Below, piece after piece: positions 17,207 through 26,093 of a stretch of 35,921 bases of DNA. Position numbers and translations under genes: made by a program. Each line of letters starts with the position of its first letter. Within the stretch, counting starts at the first letter, position 1. The DNA is from SAR116 cluster bacterium MED-G04 (lineage in GTDB: Bacteria > Pseudomonadota > Alphaproteobacteria > Puniceispirillales > UBA1172). Below the pieces are notes generated by a model, which did no database searches, was not told where the DNA came from, and worked only from the letters and a program-made list of their open reading frames with translations. Location: the NCBI GenBank assembly GCA_002457135.1, contig NTKX01000013.1, positions 1 through 35,921 on the forward strand, written 5' to 3'.

Positions 17207-17713
17207 ATGGCTGGTATCACCATAAGGCCGATTATTGAGGCCGACAAGCCTCAATGGGAAAAACTCTATCATGGTTACGCTGACCATTATCAGGTCACGC
17301 TCACCGAAACCGGGCTGAATTGCACATGGGGCTGGTTGATGGATAGGGGCCATCCGCTGCAAGGGCTGGTTGCGGAAGGCGAGGGGGGCAGGCTGGTTGC
17401 GCTGGCGCATTTCAGGGCCATGCCCAGCCCCCTGCGCGGGATGGATATTGGCTTCCTTGATGATCTTTTTGTTGATCCGTCAGCACGCGGCCAGCGGGTC
17501 GGCGGGCAAATGCTGAAACAATTGCAGGGGATTGCCGGGCGCAACGGCTGGCCCGTCATGCGCTGGATCACACGCGATGATAACTACCGCGCCCGGACGC
17601 TCTATGATCGCCACGCGGTCAAGGCTGACTGGAACACCTATGAGATGGCGCCTGATTTTGAAATGGCCCCGGATTTTGAAATGACCCCGGATTTTGAAAA
17701 CACCAAGGATTGA
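17207..17713 (+). CDS. GNAT family N-acetyltransferase with a C-terminal hexapeptide repeat
   Basis: Predicted acetyl-CoA-dependent acetyltransferase of 168 residues. The ATG at 17207 follows an AAGGGGGAAA ribosome binding site. The core includes GITIRPIIEADKPQWEKLYHGYADHY and LDDLFVDPSARGQRVGGQML, the last of which is the acetyl-CoA pyrophosphate loop, then MRWITRDDNYRARTLYDRHA. The final 23 residues are unusual: EMAPDF occurs three times (the third as EMTPDF), followed by ENTKD. This tail is acidic, comes from an 18-bp tandem repeat and lies outside the fold. It is convergent with grxD, with six bases between stops. The substrate is unknown. Confidence 0.85.
   Translation: MAGITIRPIIEADKPQWEKLYHGYADHYQVTLTETGLNCTWGWLMDRGHPLQGLVAEGEGGRLVALAHFRAMPSPLRGMDIGFLDDLFVDPSARGQRVGGQMLKQLQGIAGRNGWPVMRWITRDDNYRARTLYDRHAVKADWNTYEMAPDFEMAPDFEMTPDFENTKD
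17642..17695. repeat. Three 18-bp tandem units at the end of the GNAT gene
   Basis: Units 17642-17659, 17660-17677 and 17678-17695 each encode EMAPDF or EMTPDF in frame. They differ at only a few bases, mostly third positions. The array ends 18 bases before the stop codon. Confidence 0.85.
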
Positions 17714-17719
17714 TCAGGA

Positions 17720-18067
17720 TCAGCCTTCGACAGGCTGGGGGTTGACGTTGATGCCGCGGCTGTTCATCAGCTCAATCAGCTCACCGCTTTCATACATCTC
17801 CCGGATAATGTCACACCCGCCGACAAATTCACCCTTCACATAAAGCTGGGGGATGGTTGGCCAGTTGGTAAATTCCTTGATGCCGTGGCGGATATTGTCA
17901 TCATCCAGCACGTTGACACCGCGAAACTTGACGCCGAGATGCGACAGCACGCCAACGATCATGGCGGAGAAACCGCATTGCGGGAAAACCGGAGTGCCTT
18001 TCATGAAAAGCACGATTTCCTGGCTGGAGATTTCGTCTTCGATGCGCGTTTTAATCTGTTCGTCCAT
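17720..18067 (-). CDS. grxD: Monothiol CGFS glutaredoxin (Grx4 type)
   Basis: Iron-sulfur cluster carrier of 115 residues. It has FMKGTPVFPQCGFS with the cluster-binding C31, then WPTIPQLYVKGEFVGGCDI, the glutathione-binding region of the family. CGFS glutaredoxins bind a [2Fe-2S] cluster with glutathione and work with BolA proteins in cluster delivery and iron regulation. The bolA-like gene is 15 bases upstream, so the two are almost certainly cotranscribed at the end of the purine operon. The usual glutamate in KGTPEFPQ is a valine here. Confidence 0.94.
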   Translation of the reverse strand: MDEQIKTRIEDEISSQEIVLFMKGTPVFPQCGFSAMIVGVLSHLGVKFRGVNVLDDDNIRHGIKEFTNWPTIPQLYVKGEFVGGCDIIREMYESGELIELMNSRGINVNPQPVEG

Positions 18068-18082
18068 TGGTCAAATCCTTTA

Positions 18083-18322
18083 TCAATCATCGTCGCGTGG
18101 TGTTGTCTGGAGGGCAAGGGCATGCAACTGCCCGCCCATGCGGCCACCGAGGGCTTCATAAACCATCTGGTGCTGCTGTATCCGGGTTTTGCCCTTGAAT
18201 GCTGCGGAAATAACATGGCATCCGTAATGGTCGCCATCGCCGCGCAAATCAGTAATGGTCACGGTGCTGTCGGGGAGGGCATCCTTGATCAGTTGTTCAA
18301 TCTCACTGGCTTCCATTGCCAT
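18083..18322 (-). CDS. BolA family protein
   Basis: Partner of monothiol glutaredoxin in iron-sulfur trafficking. The 79-residue protein shows LPDSTVTITDLRGDGDHYGCHVIS and GKTRIQQHQMVYEALGG. The conserved H51 is the expected cluster ligand, and C35-H36 in the GDHYGCH loop could provide a second one; many relatives have alanine where this one has C35. The size and GDGDHY motif place it nearer to the BolA2/IbaG branch than to E. coli BolA. A second in-frame ATG lies two codons in. It lies between purL (26 bases upstream) and grxD. Confidence 0.9.
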   Translation of the reverse strand: MAMEASEIEQLIKDALPDSTVTITDLRGDGDHYGCHVISAAFKGKTRIQQHQMVYEALGGRMGGQLHALALQTTPRDDD

Positions 18323-18348
18323 GGTCGGTTCTCCCCTTCAGGGTCGTT

Positions 18349-20562
18349 TCAGCGTTGAGGGCTTTTTGCCATCAGGTCCGGCATCCAGCCTTCATGCAAT
18401 GTCTTCAACTCTACTATTGAGATACTATCGCCGCCCGTCAATTTCAATGCTTTGCCGCCGCTTGTGCCGATCAGGGTAGCTGCAACCCCGGCTGATGCGG
18501 CCGCGTCTTTCAGCTGATCGGGCTGATCCGTGGCGACAAGGTAGCGTCCCTGATCCTCACCAAAACACCAGCCGTGGCTGTTGCCGCCAGCGGGCAGGCA
18601 GATATCAGCCCCTATACCGCCAGCCAAAATCATTTCCGCAAGGGCAGGCAGCATACCGCCATCAGCGATATCATGGGCAGCGTTAATCACGCCTGCGGTG
18701 ATCTGGTCACGAACAAAGGTGCCGTTGGCCAGTTCGATGGCGCAATCAACCGGCGGGGGTGCCGCATCGGGGTTATCGGTCATGATATCAGCATAGACCG
18801 AACAGCCGAGCCAGCCATCATTCGTCTTTTCATCCTGGCCGATAATGAAAATGGCCAGCCCTTTCGTATCAAGGGCGATACCGGCGGATTGGGCCACGTT
18901 ATCCATCGCCCCCACCATGCCGACCACCGGGGCCGGGTCAATCGCCTTGCCATCGGTTTCGTTGTAGAGCGAGACATTGCCCGAAACCACGGGCGTTCCC
19001 AGCGCCTCGGCAGCCTTGCCCATGCCGGTCACGGAACCCGCGATCTGCCCCATGATCAAAGGCTTTTCAGGGTTGCCGAAATTGAGGTTATTGGTAATGG
19101 CAATCGGGGTTGCGCCAATGGCACTGATATTCCGGTAAGCCTCAGCCACCGCCTGCATGCAGCCCATTTCGGGGTCAGCCTTGACGTAACGGGGGGTGCA
19201 ATCGGTGGTGACCGCGATACCGCGATCAGAACCATGGACCCGGACAAGCGCGGCATCACCACCGGATGAGGCGATGGTATCCGCCATCACATCACGGTCG
19301 TATTGCTCCCAAATCCAGCGGCGTGAAGCCAGATGATGGGAGGCCAGCAGGGTCTTCAGCACCGTGATGACACTATCGCCGGTGCTGATCGTCCCACTGT
19401 CAATCACGGGCAGGGCAGGGGATTGTTCATGCGGCCGGTCGTATTCAGGGGCATCATCCACCAGGGGGGCCAGCGGGATATCCGCGGCGAGCGCACCATC
19501 TTTCATCAGCACCAGCCTGCCGGTATCGGTTACATGGCCGATTTCAGCGCAGTCGAGGTCCCATTTGGAGAGGATTTCACGGGCCGTTTCAGCAGCCTCG
19601 GGCTTCAGGATGACCAGCATCCTTTCCTGGCTTTCGGACAGCATGATTTCATACGCGCTCATGCCGTCTTCCCTGACCGGAACCTGATCAAGGTCGATTT
19701 CCATGCCCAGCCCGCCCTTGGCGGACATTTCCACCGATGATGAGGTCAGCCCGGCTGCCCCCATATCCTGAATGGCCACCACGGAATCGGAATCCATCAG
19801 CTCAAGGCTTGCCTCAAGCAGGAGCTTGCCGGCAAAGGGGTCACCAACCTGCACCGTGGGCCGTTTTGAGGCAGCGTCTTCATTAAACTCGGCCGAGGCC
19901 ATGGTCGCACCGTGGATGCCGTCACGCCCGGTTTTGGCCCCGATGTAATAGACAGGGTTGCCCGCGCCCGATGCCGCCGAATAGAAAATCCGGTCAGCGC
20001 GGGCCAGCCCGACAGCCATGGCATTCACCAGAATGTTGCTGTTATAGGACGGGTTGAAATTGACCTCACCGCCAATGGTCGGGATACCGATGCAGTTCCC
20101 GTAACCGCCAATACCGGCCACCACGCCAGAGACAAGATAGCGTGTCAGCGGATGATCCGGCGCCCCGAACCTGAGCGCGTTGAGCAGCGCAACAGGCCGC
20201 GCCCCCATGGTGAAAACATCACGCAGAATACCGCCAACGCCCGTCGCCGCCCCCTGATAGGGTTCGATGAAAGACGGGTGGTTATGGCTTTCGATCTTGA
20301 AAACAGCGGCCCAGCCATCACCGATATCGACGACACCGGCGTTTTCCCCTGGTCCCTGGATCACCCTGTCACCGGTGGTCGGCAGGGTCTTGAGCCAGCG
20401 CCGGGATGATTTGTAGGAACAGTGTTCGGACCACATGGCCGAAAACACCCCCAGCTCGGTGAGGTTCGGGATACGGCCCATATGGGCGCAGACCCGGTCA
20501 AATTCCTCAGCCGAAAGCCCCATTTCTGCGGCGTTCTCATAACTCATTACAGTGTTGGTCAT
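18349..20562 (-). CDS. purL: Phosphoribosylformylglycinamidine synthase subunit PurL
   Basis: Synthetase subunit of the fourth step of purine synthesis, converting FGAR to FGAM with ATP and ammonia from PurQ. At 737 residues it is the small PurL that works with PurS and PurQ. Seen: [15 protein letters not shown] near the N-terminus, [23 protein letters not shown], and the duplicated AIR-synthase-like halves with [19 protein letters not shown] and [11 protein letters not shown]. The start overlaps the purQ stop in an ATGA, which fixes the first ATG and implies coupled translation. bolA and grxD follow in the same direction. Confidence 0.97.
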   Translation of the reverse strand: MTNTVMSYENAAEMGLSAEEFDRVCAHMGRIPNLTELGVFSAMWSEHCSYKSSRRWLKTLPTTGDRVIQGPGENAGVVDIGDGWAAVFKIESHNHPSFIEPYQGAATGVGGILRDVFTMGARPVALLNALRFGAPDHPLTRYLVSGVVAGIGGYGNCIGIPTIGGEVNFNPSYNSNILVNAMAVGLARADRIFYSAASGAGNPVYYIGAKTGRDGIHGATMASAEFNEDAASKRPTVQVGDPFAGKLLLEASLELMDSDSVVAIQDMGAAGLTSSSVEMSAKGGLGMEIDLDQVPVREDGMSAYEIMLSESQERMLVILKPEAAETAREILSKWDLDCAEIGHVTDTGRLVLMKDGALAADIPLAPLVDDAPEYDRPHEQSPALPVIDSGTISTGDSVITVLKTLLASHHLASRRWIWEQYDRDVMADTIASSGGDAALVRVHGSDRGIAVTTDCTPRYVKADPEMGCMQAVAEAYRNISAIGATPIAITNNLNFGNPEKPLIMGQIAGSVTGMGKAAEALGTPVVSGNVSLYNETDGKAIDPAPVVGMVGAMDNVAQSAGIALDTKGLAIFIIGQDEKTNDGWLGCSVYADIMTDNPDAAPPPVDCAIELANGTFVRDQITAGVINAAHDIADGGMLPALAEMILAGGIGADICLPAGGNSHGWCFGEDQGRYLVATDQPDQLKDAAASAGVAATLIGTSGGKALKLTGGDSISIVELKTLHEGWMPDLMAKSPQR

Positions 20563-21245
20563 GACTGGCTCGCCTCAATAATAGCGGTCAGCATCCGGCG
20601 GCCATCGGTCCCGCCAACGGCTTCACTCATCATCCGCTCGGGATGCGGCATCAGCCCCAGAACCCGCCCGTTTTCTGAGGTTATGCCCGCGATATCCAGC
20701 GCTGATCCGTTGGGGTTGTAATCATCCTCGCCATGGGTGGCGGCATAGGTAAAGGCGATCTGGCCGTTATCCTGAATTTTGGATAGCGTGTCCTCATCAG
20801 CGAAAAACTGGCCTTCGTTGTGGGCCACGGGAATGGTCAGCTCTTCCCCGTCTTCGAGCCTGCCCATGATGGCCTTGCCGGTCTGGCTGGTTTTCAGGCG
20901 AGTGTTGCGGCAGACGAATTTCAGGCCACTGTTGCGGATCAGCGCACCTGGCAGCAAGCCGCATTCGATCAGTATCTGGAACCCGTTGCAGATACCCATG
21001 ACCATGCCGCCTCGGAGCGCATGATCATAGACAGCATCCATGGCGGGTGAACGCGCCGCAATGGCCCCGCAGCGCAGATAGTCACCAAAGGAAAATCCGC
21101 CCGGAACCAGCACCAGATCAGGTTTGCCGATATCGCTGTCCTTGTGCCAGATCAGCTGGGGCAGGCGGCCGGTAATGCTCTCAACCGCGGTGATAATATC
21201 ACGATCGCAATTCGATCCGGGAAAGGTAATGACCGCAATATCCAT
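20559..21245 (-). CDS. purQ: Phosphoribosylformylglycinamidine synthase, glutaminase subunit PurQ
   Basis: Class I glutamine amidotransferase that supplies ammonia to PurL. The 228-residue protein starts [16 protein letters not shown], has the oxyanion region [13 protein letters not shown] and the nucleophile C86 in [13 protein letters not shown], and ends with the HPERM histidine-glutamate pair. The length is normal for the free-standing subunit. It lies three bases after purS and overlaps purL by four bases, so the three subunits are made together. Confidence 0.97.
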   Translation of the reverse strand: MDIAVITFPGSNCDRDIITAVESITGRLPQLIWHKDSDIGKPDLVLVPGGFSFGDYLRCGAIAARSPAMDAVYDHALRGGMVMGICNGFQILIECGLLPGALIRNSGLKFVCRNTRLKTSQTGKAIMGRLEDGEELTIPVAHNEGQFFADEDTLSKIQDNGQIAFTYAATHGEDDYNPNGSALDIAGITSENGRVLGLMPHPERMMSEAVGGTDGRRMLTAIIEASQS

Positions 21246-21248
21246 GGA

Positions 21249-21512
21249 TCAGGCCTCATCCCCTTCATCAGCCACAAGGCAGTGAATGTCGTAATCCTCG
21301 ATGACCGTGTTGACCAGCAGGGTTTCGCACATCTTGGCGACTTTCTGGCGGGCGCGGTTTTCATCATCTTCATCGATATCGAGGGTGATCAGCTTGCCGG
21401 TGCTGACCTCCTTTGCGTCCTGATACCCCAGGCTCAGCAATGAATGCTCAATGGCGCGGCCCTGCGGGTCCAGCACGCCAGGCTTTAGGGTAATGGTAAC
21501 GGTAACCTTCAT
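21249..21512 (-). CDS. purS: Phosphoribosylformylglycinamidine synthase subunit PurS
   Basis: Small bridging subunit of the PurSQL complex. The frame is open 11 codons further upstream inside purC, but the ATG at 21512, giving MKVTVTITLKPGVLDPQGRA, is the conserved family start and overlaps the purC stop (TGATG). That gives 87 residues, the usual size. The HSLLSLGY and KLITLDIDEDD segments are typical. Its presence confirms that PurL here is the small, PurS-dependent type. Confidence 0.96.
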   Translation of the reverse strand: MKVTVTITLKPGVLDPQGRAIEHSLLSLGYQDAKEVSTGKLITLDIDEDDENRARQKVAKMCETLLVNTVIEDYDIHCLVADEGDEA

Positions 21513-22270
21513 CAGTCTTTCCTCTCCTGATCCAGGGCGCTGCAATCCAGCCCGAGACGATTGGCGATATCCCTGTAGGCTTCAACCAGTCCGCCCAGGT
21601 CTTCACGGAAACGGTCCTTGTCTTTCTTGTCCCCGGTTTCGATGTCCCACAACCGGCAGTTATCGGGGCTGATCTCATCCGCCAGCACGATAGCGTTACT
21701 GCCCTCCAGCCGCCCGAATTCCAGTTTGAAATCAACCAGCGTGATGCCGACAGATTTGAACATACCCTGCATCAGGGTGTTGATGGTCAGCGTGTGTTCA
21801 ACGATGGTATCCAGCTCTTCCCCGGTGGCCAGCCCGAAAGCAAGGGCATGATCACTGGCCATGATCGGGTCGTTGAGCGCATCTTCCTTGAGGTAGTATT
21901 CCACCAGCGGCTGATCCAGAACGGTCCCCAGGCTGATGCGGATATGATCACCGGCCAGCCGTTTCACCAGTGACCCCGCCGCGATGTTGCGGACAACGAC
22001 TTCGAGCGGGATGATGCTGACCTTGCGGATCAGCTGTTCACGCTCATTCATGCGTTCGATGAAATGCGTCGGGATACCCTGATCCTTCAGGTAGAGCATG
22101 ATATGCTCCGAAATCAGGTTATTCAGGATGCCCTTGCCAGCCAGGATAGCGTGTTTCTGGGCATTATAGGCCGTTGCGTCATCCTTGAAATATTGGATCA
22201 GCGTATCGTCGCCGGGGCCAGTGAAGATTGTCTTCGCCTTGCCGTCATAAAGTTGCTTTCGCAGTGTCAT
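21512..22270 (-). CDS. purC: Phosphoribosylaminoimidazole-succinocarboxamide synthase
   Basis: SAICAR synthetase, joining CAIR and aspartate with ATP. The 252 residues begin MTLRKQLYDGKAKTIF, with the GKAK nucleotide-binding turn. The signature segments IIPLEVVVRNIAAGSL and LVDFKLEFGR are present, followed by VLADEISPDNCRLWD. It is the bacterial short form without fusion. It heads the tight purC-purS-purQ-purL-bolA-grxD run; purB lies 80 bases further upstream. That 80-base gap contains no small gene that I can see. Confidence 0.97.
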   Translation of the reverse strand: MTLRKQLYDGKAKTIFTGPGDDTLIQYFKDDATAYNAQKHAILAGKGILNNLISEHIMLYLKDQGIPTHFIERMNEREQLIRKVSIIPLEVVVRNIAAGSLVKRLAGDHIRISLGTVLDQPLVEYYLKEDALNDPIMASDHALAFGLATGEELDTIVEHTLTINTLMQGMFKSVGITLVDFKLEFGRLEGSNAIVLADEISPDNCRLWDIETGDKKDKDRFREDLGGLVEAYRDIANRLGLDCSALDQERKD

Positions 22271-22350
22271 TGTTGTGGGTCAACCGATAGATTTGGGCAG
22301 GTGATTAAGCCTAATGAGCATAGCCCCCAGACCACCCTAAGTAAATAGCA

Positions 22351-23652
22351 TCAGCTGTCCTGATCGAACACCCGGCTGAAGATTGTTTCCACCCTTGAGA
22401 AATGCTGATCAAGGTTGAAGAGGGCTTCCAGGTCTTCATCGGACAGCGCGGCGCGGATCCCCTTATCGGCCTTGAGCCGCTCGAGGTAGGAGCCTCCCTC
22501 ACGCCACGTCTGCATGGCGTTTTCCTGAACCATTTTATAGGCATCTTCCCTGCTGACACCGCTTTGGGTGAGGGCCAGCAGAACCTGCTGGGAATGCACC
22601 AGTCCGCCAAGCGCATCGAGATTGGCCTGAAGCTGTTCCGGATAGACCACCAGGTTTTCCACCACCGATGCCATCCGGTGCAGCGCGAAATCGAGCGCGA
22701 TGGTCGCATCGGGTGCAAACACACGTTCCACCGATGAATGCGAGATATCGCGTTCATGCCAGAGCGCGACGTTTTCCATCGCCGGGGTAACGGCGGCCCG
22801 CACCACCCGGGACAGACCGGTGAGGTTTTCGGTCAGAACGGGGTTGCGCTTATGGGGCATGGCGGATGAACCTTTCTGCCCGGGGGAGAAATATTCCTCG
22901 GCCTCACGCAATTCGGTGCGTTGCAGGTGGCGGATTTCAACCGCCAACCGTTCAATCGATGATGCCACCACCCCGAGGGTTGCAAAATACATCGCATGGC
23001 GGTCACGCGGGATGACCTGGGTGGAATGGGTTTCGGCCTTCAGCCCCATGCGTTCGGCAACGTAATCCTCAACCTGGGGGTCAATATGGGCATAGGTTCC
23101 GACAGCGCCCGAAATCTTGCAGGTTGAAATATCTTCCCTTGCGGCAATCAGGCGATCCCGCGCCCGGGAAAATTCGGCATAGAACCCCGCCAGTTTCAAC
23201 CCGAATGTCACCGGTTCGGCGTGAATGCCGTGACTGCGGCCGATGGTCGGGGTGAATTTGTGTTCAATCGCCCTTTTCTTGAGCGCCTCGAGCAGTTTGT
23301 GGACACCATCAATCAGCAGGTTGGTGGCCTTGCGCAACTGCACCGACAAGGTCGTGTCCAGCACGTCGGATGAGGTCATGCCCTGATGGATAAAACGGCT
23401 TTCCGGGCCGACAAAGGCGGCAACACTGGTCAGAAAGGCGATCACGTCATGCTTGGTTTCGCGTTCGATACGGTGGATTTCCTCAATATCGAAATCAGCT
23501 TTCTCACGGATGGTATCGGCGGCCTCCTGAGGGATCACGCCCAGTCTGGCCTGGGCATCGCAGGCGTGGATTTCAATATCCAGCCAGATTCTGAAACGGC
23601 TTTCATCAGACCAGATCGCGGTCATCTGCGGGCGGGAGTAGCGTGCTATCAT
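22351..23652 (-). CDS. purB: Adenylosuccinate lyase
   Basis: Fumarate-releasing lyase used twice in purine synthesis, on SAICAR and adenylosuccinate. Seen: MIARYSRPQMTAIWSDESRF, SRFIHQGMTSSDVLDTTLS, GRSHGIHAEPVTFGLKLAG with a catalytic histidine, and the flexible signature loop GSSAMPHKRNPVLTENLTG with the catalytic serine. The 433 residues match the bacterial short form. It may share transcription with purC. It is preceded by a 7-bp inverted repeat in the gap after radC. Confidence 0.97.
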   Translation of the reverse strand: MIARYSRPQMTAIWSDESRFRIWLDIEIHACDAQARLGVIPQEAADTIREKADFDIEEIHRIERETKHDVIAFLTSVAAFVGPESRFIHQGMTSSDVLDTTLSVQLRKATNLLIDGVHKLLEALKKRAIEHKFTPTIGRSHGIHAEPVTFGLKLAGFYAEFSRARDRLIAAREDISTCKISGAVGTYAHIDPQVEDYVAERMGLKAETHSTQVIPRDRHAMYFATLGVVASSIERLAVEIRHLQRTELREAEEYFSPGQKGSSAMPHKRNPVLTENLTGLSRVVRAAVTPAMENVALWHERDISHSSVERVFAPDATIALDFALHRMASVVENLVVYPEQLQANLDALGGLVHSQQVLLALTQSGVSREDAYKMVQENAMQTWREGGSYLERLKADKGIRAALSDEDLEALFNLDQHFSRVETIFSRVFDQDS

Positions 23653-23695
23653 TGAAATATCATCCAGAAAATTGATCGGGTATTCTTTAGCATCA

Positions 23696-23715
23696 CAGTA
23701 GAGGAATTTCTACTG
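23696..23715. repeat. Perfect inverted repeat between radC and purB
   Basis: CAGTAGA (23696-23702) and TCTACTG (23709-23715) flank GGAATT. It lies 8 bases past the radC stop and 43 bases before the purB start. No T tract follows on the minus strand, so it may be an operator or a weak 3'-end hairpin. Confidence 0.5.
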
Positions 23716-23723
23716 TTTGCGGA

Positions 23724-24401
23724 TCATTCGAGTAAGCCAAGTGTCTTGAAACTGGTTTCTCCACCCGGGCTGATGATCAGGTGGTCGTGCAGGGTGACAT
23801 CAATGCCCATCAGAACTTTTCTGATATTCCGGGTCATCTCAATATCCTGTTTTGAAGGTGTTGTGTTGCCGGATGGATGGTTATGCACCAGCACCACCGA
23901 AACGGCATTGTTTTCCAGCGCAAGCCTGGCGATTTCTCTTGGATAGGCGGTAACCTTGTTGACTGTGCCTTTGGCAAGAATCTTGAAGATGATCAGCTCA
24001 TTCAGGCTGTTCAGCAGAAGAACAGCGAAATTCTCCTGATCCTCGAAACCGATCTTGCTGCGGCAGTAATCAATCACCGCCTGCCAAGAGCTCAACACAT
24101 TGCTGCTGGCAATTTCGGTTTCGATCATCCGTTGCCTGAGCCGCCGGATCATCTGCAACTGAACGACAGTGGCCTCACCAATACCGTCAATCGCCAGCAC
24201 CTGATCAGGGCTGGCATGGATCAGGTATTCAATCGACTTGAACTTCTCCAGCAAATGCTTTGCCAGCGGTTTCGTATCTTTTCGGGGGATAGAGTAATGC
24301 AACAGCAATTCAATCAGCTCATAATCCTGCAGGCTATCGGCACCCATTTGCAGGACTCGTTGTCGCAATCGTCTGCGATGCCCTGAATTGCCCTGTTCCA
24401 T
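23724..24401 (-). CDS. radC: RadC/JAB-domain protein
   Basis: RadC family protein of 225 residues. A helix-hairpin-helix region lies at about 62-90 (DQVLAIDGIGEATVVQL). The C-terminal JAB metalloprotease-like domain has H173, H175 and D186 in VHNHPSGNTTPSKQD. The historical link to DNA repair is doubtful and the cellular role of RadC is not settled. It is 83 bases downstream of map on the same strand and may be part of the map transcript. It is complete. Confidence 0.93.
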   Translation of the reverse strand: MEQGNSGHRRRLRQRVLQMGADSLQDYELIELLLHYSIPRKDTKPLAKHLLEKFKSIEYLIHASPDQVLAIDGIGEATVVQLQMIRRLRQRMIETEIASSNVLSSWQAVIDYCRSKIGFEDQENFAVLLLNSLNELIIFKILAKGTVNKVTAYPREIARLALENNAVSVVLVHNHPSGNTTPSKQDIEMTRNIRKVLMGIDVTLHDHLIISPGGETSFKTLGLLE

Positions 24402-24484
24402 TCGTTCAGCCCTTTGATGGTGGCCGGAACATGAAAAGGGCCTGAAAAGGCTATCGTATAGGATTTGGGATGGGTTGCAACCCG

Positions 24485-25273
24485 TCAGGCAAAGGGCGGG
24501 TGATGCAGGCCTGCGGGTGACAGCGTGAAAATCTCGACACCGTCTTCGGTGACCCCGATCGAATGTTCAAACTGGGCCGAAAGCCCGCGGTCACGGGTAA
24601 CCGCTGTCCAGCCATCGGACAACAGCTTGACCTGCCATGTGCCGGTATTGATCATGGGTTCGATGGTAAAGAACATGCCTGGTTTCAGCTCCATGCCCTC
24701 ACCCTGGATGCCGTAATGCAGCACCGTAGGGGCAGAATGAAAGACCTGCCCCAGACCATGACCGGTAAAATCACGCACAACCGAAAACCGGGCGGCCTCG
24801 GCGTATTGCTGAATATGGTGGCCAATATCACCCAGCGTTGCGCCTGGCTTGACGGCCCTGATGGCCCGCATCATCGCCTCATGGGTGACCTCGGTCAGGC
24901 GGCGGGCTTTCACCGATGGCTCACCGACCCAGAACATCCGGCTGGTATCGCCATACCATCCATCCAGAATGACGGTAATATCGATGTTGAGGATATCACC
25001 ATCCTGCAACACCTTTTCCGAGGGAATGCCGTGGCAGACAACATGGTTGACCGAAATACAGGTGGATTTGGGAAAGCCCTTATAGTTGAGCGGGGCAGGG
25101 GTTGCGCCATGATCGGTAATGTACTGGTGGCATTGATCATTCAGTTCCAGCGTGGTGACACCGCGTTTGACGAACGGCGTGATGAAATCCAGCACTTCGG
25201 CCGCCAGCCTGCCTGCACGGCGCATGCCCTCAAAACCGCTTTCATCATGAATGGTTACCGGTTCCTGCCGCAT
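24485..25273 (-). CDS. map: Type I methionine aminopeptidase
   Basis: Removes the initiator methionine from new proteins. Five metal ligands expected of MetAP are found in the segments ILNIDITVILDGWYGDTSRMF, FTGHGLGQVFH, FFTIEPMINTG and QFEHSIGVTEDG. There are two nearby start codons, 25279 and 25273. The GGGGAGGA ribosome binding site lies one base from the first and seven from the second, so I use 25273, giving 262 residues. The upstream sfsA stop is two bases away, so the two are probably coupled. Confidence 0.95.
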   Translation of the reverse strand: MRQEPVTIHDESGFEGMRRAGRLAAEVLDFITPFVKRGVTTLELNDQCHQYITDHGATPAPLNYKGFPKSTCISVNHVVCHGIPSEKVLQDGDILNIDITVILDGWYGDTSRMFWVGEPSVKARRLTEVTHEAMMRAIRAVKPGATLGDIGHHIQQYAEAARFSVVRDFTGHGLGQVFHSAPTVLHYGIQGEGMELKPGMFFTIEPMINTGTWQVKLLSDGWTAVTRDRGLSAQFEHSIGVTEDGVEIFTLSPAGLHHPPFA

Positions 25274-25275
25274 GA

Positions 25276-25998
25276 TCATTCCTCCCCTGCCAACTCAATG
25301 CGCACCGGCTTGCTGATGCTGATCCGTTGCGGGCTGACAGAACAGCTCCACGCTTCCATCATCACCCCGGCATTGCGAGCATATTCGAACGCCTGTGCAT
25401 AAACCGGATCAATATCAGCCGCAAGGGCAAAGCGATCACCATCATCACGCTGGATGACATAAAGCATGGCGGCATTGCCGCCTGCCTCGGCGATCTCGGC
25501 CAGTTTGCGCAGATGCTTTGCGCCCCTTGCTGTCACCGAATCCGGGAATTCCGATGCCCCGGGGTTGGGGCCATCCGGCCGGTTGAGATGAACGTTTTTC
25601 ACCTCAAGATAGAGATGCCCCCCTGTATCAGGGCAGGACAATTTGAAATCAAATCGGGTGCCTTTTTCATAGGTGGATTCAGGTTCTATTACCGGCCATG
25701 GCCGAAACCGGGGGATCAGGCCTTCCTTCAAGGCCTCATGCACCAGCCGGTTGGGCAGGTTGGTGTTGATCCCGACCATGATCCCGTCAGCCTCCACCAG
25801 CTCCAGCGTTTTCGGCAGTTTACGGTTCTTGTTGGGTGACACCGAACACCATACCCGCATGCCCGGCTGTTTCAGCCCGGTCATGGCCCCGGGGTTGGGG
25901 CAGTGGGTTGTTTCAACCTCACCCCCGAAATCAACATCGGCGAGAAATCGCTTATAGCGCTGGACCAGTCTGCCCTCAACCAATGGGGGGAGTTTCAT
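25276..25998 (-). CDS. sfsA: SfsA family protein
   Basis: Homologue of the sugar fermentation stimulation protein, a DNA-binding nuclease-fold protein of unclear physiological role. Seen: LPPLVEGRLVQRYKRFLADV, the conserved THCPNPGAMTGL, and RFDFKLSCPDTGGHLYLEVKNVHL, which resembles the PD-(D/E)XK core. Two starts compete: 26007 and 25998. An AAGGA at the first ATG gives workable spacing (8 bases) only for the second, which also matches the usual family start, so I take 25998 (240 residues). It is divergent from the CinA-like gene across less than 100 bases. Confidence 0.93.
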   Translation of the reverse strand: MKLPPLVEGRLVQRYKRFLADVDFGGEVETTHCPNPGAMTGLKQPGMRVWCSVSPNKNRKLPKTLELVEADGIMVGINTNLPNRLVHEALKEGLIPRFRPWPVIEPESTYEKGTRFDFKLSCPDTGGHLYLEVKNVHLNRPDGPNPGASEFPDSVTARGAKHLRKLAEIAEAGGNAAMLYVIQRDDGDRFALAADIDPVYAQAFEYARNAGVMMEAWSCSVSPQRISISKPVRIELAGEE

Positions 25999-26093
25999 TG
26001 TTTTCATCCTTGTGCATGAATGCCCTGACTTGCAAGACAGCGAAAATCATCGTATCGCTTTGGTCGTCATTGTTCCAGCCCCTGAGGTTTCTC

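Noticed and set aside
25836-26093. N-terminal extension of the CinA-like protein
   Set aside because: It runs antisense through sfsA; the conserved family start is at 26094.
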